Origin: Acanthamoeba lenticulata
Taxonomy: Eukaryota > Discosea > Longamoebia > Acanthamoebidae
Reading direction: 5' to 3'
Length of the DNA: 64,000 nt
NCBI GenBank assembly: GCA_002179805.1
Contig: NAVB01000708.1
Coordinates: 1 to 64,000 of the forward strand
Position numbers and translations under genes: made by a program. This document shows, in pieces, positions 56,520 to 64,000 of the stretch. The notes beneath the pieces were generated by a model, which had not been told where the DNA came from, made no database searches, and saw nothing but the letters and a program-made list of their open reading frames with translations. Positions within the stretch are counted from its first letter, which is position 1. Every line of letters starts with the position of its first letter.

Positions 56520-56846
56520 AGCCCTCGGCCACGGTCGCCCGCACAGGGGAGCGCGCTTGCTTTGCTTTGACACCTGAACGCCATTATTATCGTCCCACCA
56601 CATCGCCTGAACCCCCACGTGCTCAGGAAGAAGAGCCTCTCCTCGGCCCCGCGCAGACGCGTCTCCGAGAGAGAGCGAGTGCCCTTTTTGTTGGGGAGCT
56701 CTGGCGCTGGAGATGGCCACGGAGGCCGCCACACCAGCCTTGCCTAGGTGCGTGTCTCAAGGTTTCCCGCCCTGAGATGAAAGCCTTGGTGGCTGGTGAC
56801 TTGTCTGCCCCCAGACTGATCGCCTTCCAGTTCAGGCGCTGCCCAG

Positions 56847-59421
56847 ATGGAAGTCAAGGAGCGTGGCGCGCAGCCAGCCCTTGGTAGTTGTTCTTGGCGC
56901 CGACGCTACTCGGCCCTCCTATCAACTTTGTTTATCTTTGAAGATCCTGAGGAGCGACGCAAGTGCGGTTTGCTCGTTGGCACCATCCTCATCTTTATGA
57001 GCTACAACAGCGCCTACTTTTGCCAGGCCTTCTTCTACCCTCCTTGCCTCTCCGACGTGCCTTCACCGCCCTCGATGTTCACGGGCCTCCTCGCGTGGCT
57101 GTTAGGCATCACAGGCAGGGCGCCTGCGGACTCGTACCTGACCTGCCTGGCGTCCTCTCACTTTCACTCGGCGTTACTCTTCTACACTTTCTTCGAGGTG
57201 TTACTACTCACCGTCCTCTACACGACCCGCAACCTCTACTTGGTGGCCTTTCCTCTCTTCGTCTTTGTCGACGCGGCTTCCTTGAGCATGTGCCTGCAGT
57301 ACGGAGTGCTCACGGAGTACTTGATCATGCTTATCTACATACCCATCTTCCTGTTCTACCTCTTCGGCAGCGTCGTGGGCCTTGCCGCCATGGGCTGCAT
57401 CTGCGGCCAGGCCTTTCTGATCTTCATCTTCACTACCTACGTCTGCCCACCCACCCAGCTCCTCATCTTCACTCCTACCGACCGCCTTTTGGTACTCCCT
57501 GCTCCTCTACTCTGAGCTCGCCCTCCACCCATCTTTCTCTTCTTGTCTGTTCTCGCAACCTCCTCCCCCCCCCAAATGTCACCAACTTGTCTGTTGAAGG
57601 CCTTTTCCTCGCTTGATACTCTGGTGATCTTGTTCGCCAATAGAGAGCCGGCTTTTTTCAGCCCAAAAATTTCGGCGCGGAAGTGATCACTTGCACGTGG
57701 CGGCTTGCCTGACCCGCTGTGTGGTGTCTGCACAGGCGACGATGTTGAACTACTTGCTGGTCGGCTGCACGGCCTTTGTTCACGCGACGTCGCGCACCTG
57801 CACGCTGAACGAGCTGCAGTGCTCCAACGTGCAGCTGCAAAAGGCCACCAAGGCCAAGGCCCAGTTCCTGGCCAACATGTCGCATGAACTGCGTACGCCG
57901 CTGCACGGCATCCTGGCCATGGCGCGCGAGATGGCCGACTTCCAGCTCGACGACGCTATCCGCGAGTGCGGCCAGATCATTACCCACTGCGGCGAACACA
58001 TGCACGCGCTCATCAACGACGTTCTCGACTTTGAGAAGATCGAATCTGACCAGCTGCGCTTCCATTATGCGCCCTTCGCCGTGACTGATATCATCCACCA
58101 GTTGGTCAAGGTAAGAATCCGCAGCCCGAAAATAGAACTAAATAACTCAAAAACTAATGTGTTGGTTGGCTGCAGGTGATTATGCCAGCGGCCAAGAAGA
58201 AGCAGGTGCGGCTCACGGTCCGTATGGACGTGGTGCACAAAGTGCACCGGGGCGACTCCGGTCGGTTTCGCCAGATCGTGTGGAATTTGTGCTCCAACGG
58301 CCTCAAGTTTACGCCCGAGGGCGGCGAGGTGACGCTGTCCGTGTCCAACACCAGCGAGAGCCCCGAGCGGATCCGGGTGGACGTAATCGATACCGGCATC
58401 GGCATTCCGGAGGACCACGTCCCCAACTTGTTCCAGGGCTTCTACCTCGTCGACGCCTCCATCACGCGACGACACGGCGGGTCCGGCCTCGGGCTGGCCA
58501 TCTGCAAGCGCCTGACCGAAGCCATGGGCGGGACCATCGGCTGCACCTCCACGCTCAACAAGGGCTCCCACTTCTGGTTCACCGTCACCCTACCAGTGGT
58601 TCCGCAAGATCCCGCCGACAGCGAAGCCGACAGCGACGCCACTAGCGAACAACGTGGTAGTTCGCCTGACGGTGCGTGCCCTCATCTCATGCGCTCTTCC
58701 CTGTGCCCACCAGGCTCGCCCGGCTGACGTGCTCTGCAGATGCGACAGTGGTGAAGGGCGCGCGTGTGCTACTAGTCGAGGACAACGTCGTGAACCAAAA
58801 GGTCGGAATCCGAGCGCTCTCCGCCCTCGGCTGCGACGTCGTGCTGGCTCACCACGGCAAGCATTGCCTCAGTCTCATGGAGAGCGACGAACAAGGCTTC
58901 GACGCCGTCCTCATGGACTGTCAGGTGAGTGAGCTCCTCTGTCTTGCTCAGACTTGACGTGCCTCGAGCTGACAAGGCGCGTCGGTGTGTTTCTCCAGAT
59001 GCCTGTGATGGACGGGTTCGAGGCCACGGTTCACATCCGAGAACGGGAACGACAGATGGCGGCCGGTGTCGACTCAAGCCCCAGCTGCAGCGAGCGGGAC
59101 GAACACGATGATGAACGTCATGACAGTGACAGCAGCAGCAACAACAACAGCCCCTCGTCGAGCGACGAGGAGAAGGAAGTCCAGCCACAGCCGCAGCCTC
59201 AGCAGCGGCGTAGGTGGAACGGCGGCAGGGCGCGGGTGCCGGTGATCGCGCTGACGGCGTCGGTCACGAGCGAGTACCGCCAGAAGTGCTTTGACTGCGG
59301 GATGGACGACTGGGTGGCGAAGCCTTTCGATCGCGACGCCCTACGCCGGATCCTCGCCAAGTGGATCCTCTTTACTCGCCACAACTCGGCGACCAGCACC
59401 GGCGACCCGCCAGACGAGTAG
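56847..59421 (+). CDS. Membrane hybrid histidine kinase
   Basis: Six or so hydrophobic segments ([55 protein letters not shown], ...[10 protein letters not shown]) form the sensor part. A coiled linker leads to the DHp domain [17 protein letters not shown] (H-box His), then the ATPase domain: [13 protein letters not shown] (N box), [13 protein letters not shown] (G1), [13 protein letters not shown] (G2). The receiver follows: [31 protein letters not shown] (phospho-Asp), PVIALTA, VAKPF. A Ser/Asp/Gln-rich insertion of about 55-60 residues interrupts the receiver between HIRERERQM and [10 protein letters not shown]. Phosphorelay signalling at a membrane is expected. The start is the first ATG in frame with the membrane part. 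An alternative splice (gtagtt...ttgaag) would remove 18 codons near the start. Ends TAG at 59419-59421. Confidence 0.88.
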
Positions 59422-59511
59422 CGGCGCAGAAAATGCACAGAAAAAGAGAAAAATGCAGAAGATAAACAAAAAGAATTAAAAAAGGTGGCTGTAAATCGAT
59501 TTGAAGCCGAG

Positions 59512-63050
<3,539 letters not shown>

Positions 63051-63224
63051 GCTTGCCTTCTTGGGCTAGAATAAACGCCTCGCCAGTGAGGTGATCGTTG
63101 GTGGGGGAGACAGATCACAGCCATCAAAATCGATGGACACGAACGGCCGGTGGTGGTGTAGACAACCAGCTCACGCCTCGTGTACCGTCCAGGTTGTTGA
63201 AAAGGGGTTCGTTTTTCGCGACAC

Positions 63225-64000
63225 ATGTACCGCGCCACGCCGCTTGGTGTTGTGAGCTTCCGTCGTGGTTTCTCAAGCCTTCCTCGAACTGGTCTTTTGA
63301 CGTCACAACGCATTGCGTGCCCGCTTGCAACACCACTTGTGCTCTACAGGTGCGTCAGTTGGCCAATTCAAAGAGATCTTTCTTTCTGTGCTCATAACAA
63401 TACATCAAATTGCAGCACCAAACAAATGGCTTCAACCACATCATCCAAGAGCGCACCGGCGAAGAAGAAGAGCAGCAAGCCGGAGGAATCGGCGAAGCGA
63501 CTCTCAAGCGGTGCTACCAAGGAGGACGTGGAGCGGCAGGCGAGGGCCGACAAATGGGCGCAGGAGGGCACCCAACCGGAAGGCCGAAGCAAGCGGAAGG
63601 TGCTGGTCGTGCACGGCGCTGGCCTCTGCATGCGCGGCAAGACACAAATCGAGAAGTTTGGTACCCTCACGCTGGCCGACTATGAGCGCCACATCCTTCA
63701 GTATGCCGAGCAGTACAACCTCGACATTGAATTCTTTGGTTCCAATTCCGAAGGCAGCATTATTGACCGCCTCTACGCCGCCCACGAAGAGGACGACATT
63801 GATGCCGCCATCATCAACCCTGGCGGTACCCTACCGTCGTCTTTTTAATCATTAAATAATCACTAATTTATTTATTAAACACCAACAAAGGCTTCACGAA
63901 AGGGTACCGAGCGTTGGGTCTGGCCTGTGGCCAGGTCCGCTTCCCGGTGGTGGAGGTGCACATCAGCAACACGGCCGCGAACGGGACCATCAGCGAGGTG
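63225..64000 (+). CDS. Type II 3-dehydroquinate dehydratase-like protein, 5' part
   Basis: Starts MYRATPLGVVSFRRGFSSLP; an intron (gtgcgt...ttgcag, about 63350-63415) joins LVLYS to TKQMASTTSSK in frame. The first exon resembles a mitochondrial presequence. A Lys-rich linker follows. The domain reads KVLVVHGAGLCMRGKTQIEKFGTLTL, where dehydroquinases have NGPNLNLLGxREPxxYG, so the catalytic Arg and Tyr read Thr and Phe. Later parts are kept better: FFGSNSEGSIIDRLYAAHEE, AIINPGG, FPVVEVHISN with its His. Likely catalytically impaired. The protein continues past the window end. An internal start at 63426 would give a cytosolic form. Confidence 0.78.

Overview
This window is nuclear DNA of a free-living protist and contains no prokaryotic features. 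Coding exons are GC-rich. Introns are short (about 50-120 bp), often begin gtacg/gtgcg and end in cag, and many are AT-rich or carry C-tracts. Genes sit roughly 100-600 bp apart on both strands. Gene content (Zn2Cys6 factor of the amoebozoan type, hybrid histidine kinase, ELO elongase, Aurora, ARMH3, GIGYF and a NACHT-TPR protein) fits an amoebozoan, most likely Acanthamoeba. That assignment rests on recognition, not on a search. All gene structures were spliced by eye, so outer ends are firmer than internal junctions.

Layout. 1-740: 3' part of an unknown gene. 912-3520 (+): a protein with two successive Ras-like domains and a PH domain. 3833-9583 (-): DUF4062-NACHT-TPR STAND ATPase. 9766-12809 (-): long-chain acyl-CoA ligase. 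13080-14552 (+): Aurora-type kinase. 14712-18318 (-): ARMH3 homologue. 18681-19795 (-): ELO fatty-acid elongase. 20099-23231 (-): F-box protein. 23648-28825 (-): large coiled-coil, low-complexity protein, tentatively ICE1-like. 29426-34983 (+): bifunctional mRNA capping enzyme with a fungal-type triphosphatase fused to a guanylyltransferase and an Arg-Glu tail. 35151-36464 (-): Zn2Cys6 transcription factor, followed by a repeat-bearing gap. 37147-38583 (-): TXNL1. 38741-40098 (+): exosome RRP4. 40223-41229 (-): secreted SIMPL protein. 41420-42730 (-): GINS subunit PSF2. 42926-44315 (+): BCCIP/BCP1. 44554-50128 (+): GIGYF protein. 50375-52169 (+): ZIP metal transporter. 52288-52953 (-): mitoribosomal mL40. 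53064-55393 (+): PEPCK-fold pseudoenzyme with a mitochondrial-type N-terminus. 55836-~56519 (+): small unknown gene. 56847-59421 (+): hybrid histidine kinase. 59512-63050 (+): DHX35-type DEAH helicase. 63225-end (+): type II dehydroquinase-like protein with a mitochondrial-type presequence.

The genes do not form an operon. Several pairs are divergent over short shared upstream regions: TXNL1/RRP4 (157 bp), PSF2/BCCIP (195 bp) and mL40/PEPCK-like (110 bp). Information processing is well represented (capping enzyme, RRP4, PSF2, BCCIP, GIGYF, DHX35, mL40). The most unusual items are degenerate-enzyme proteins: the pseudo-Ras/Ras/PH protein, the PEPCK-like protein lacking its P-loop, and the dehydroquinase-like protein lacking its catalytic Arg and Tyr. 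The fused triphosphatase-guanylyltransferase also stands out.
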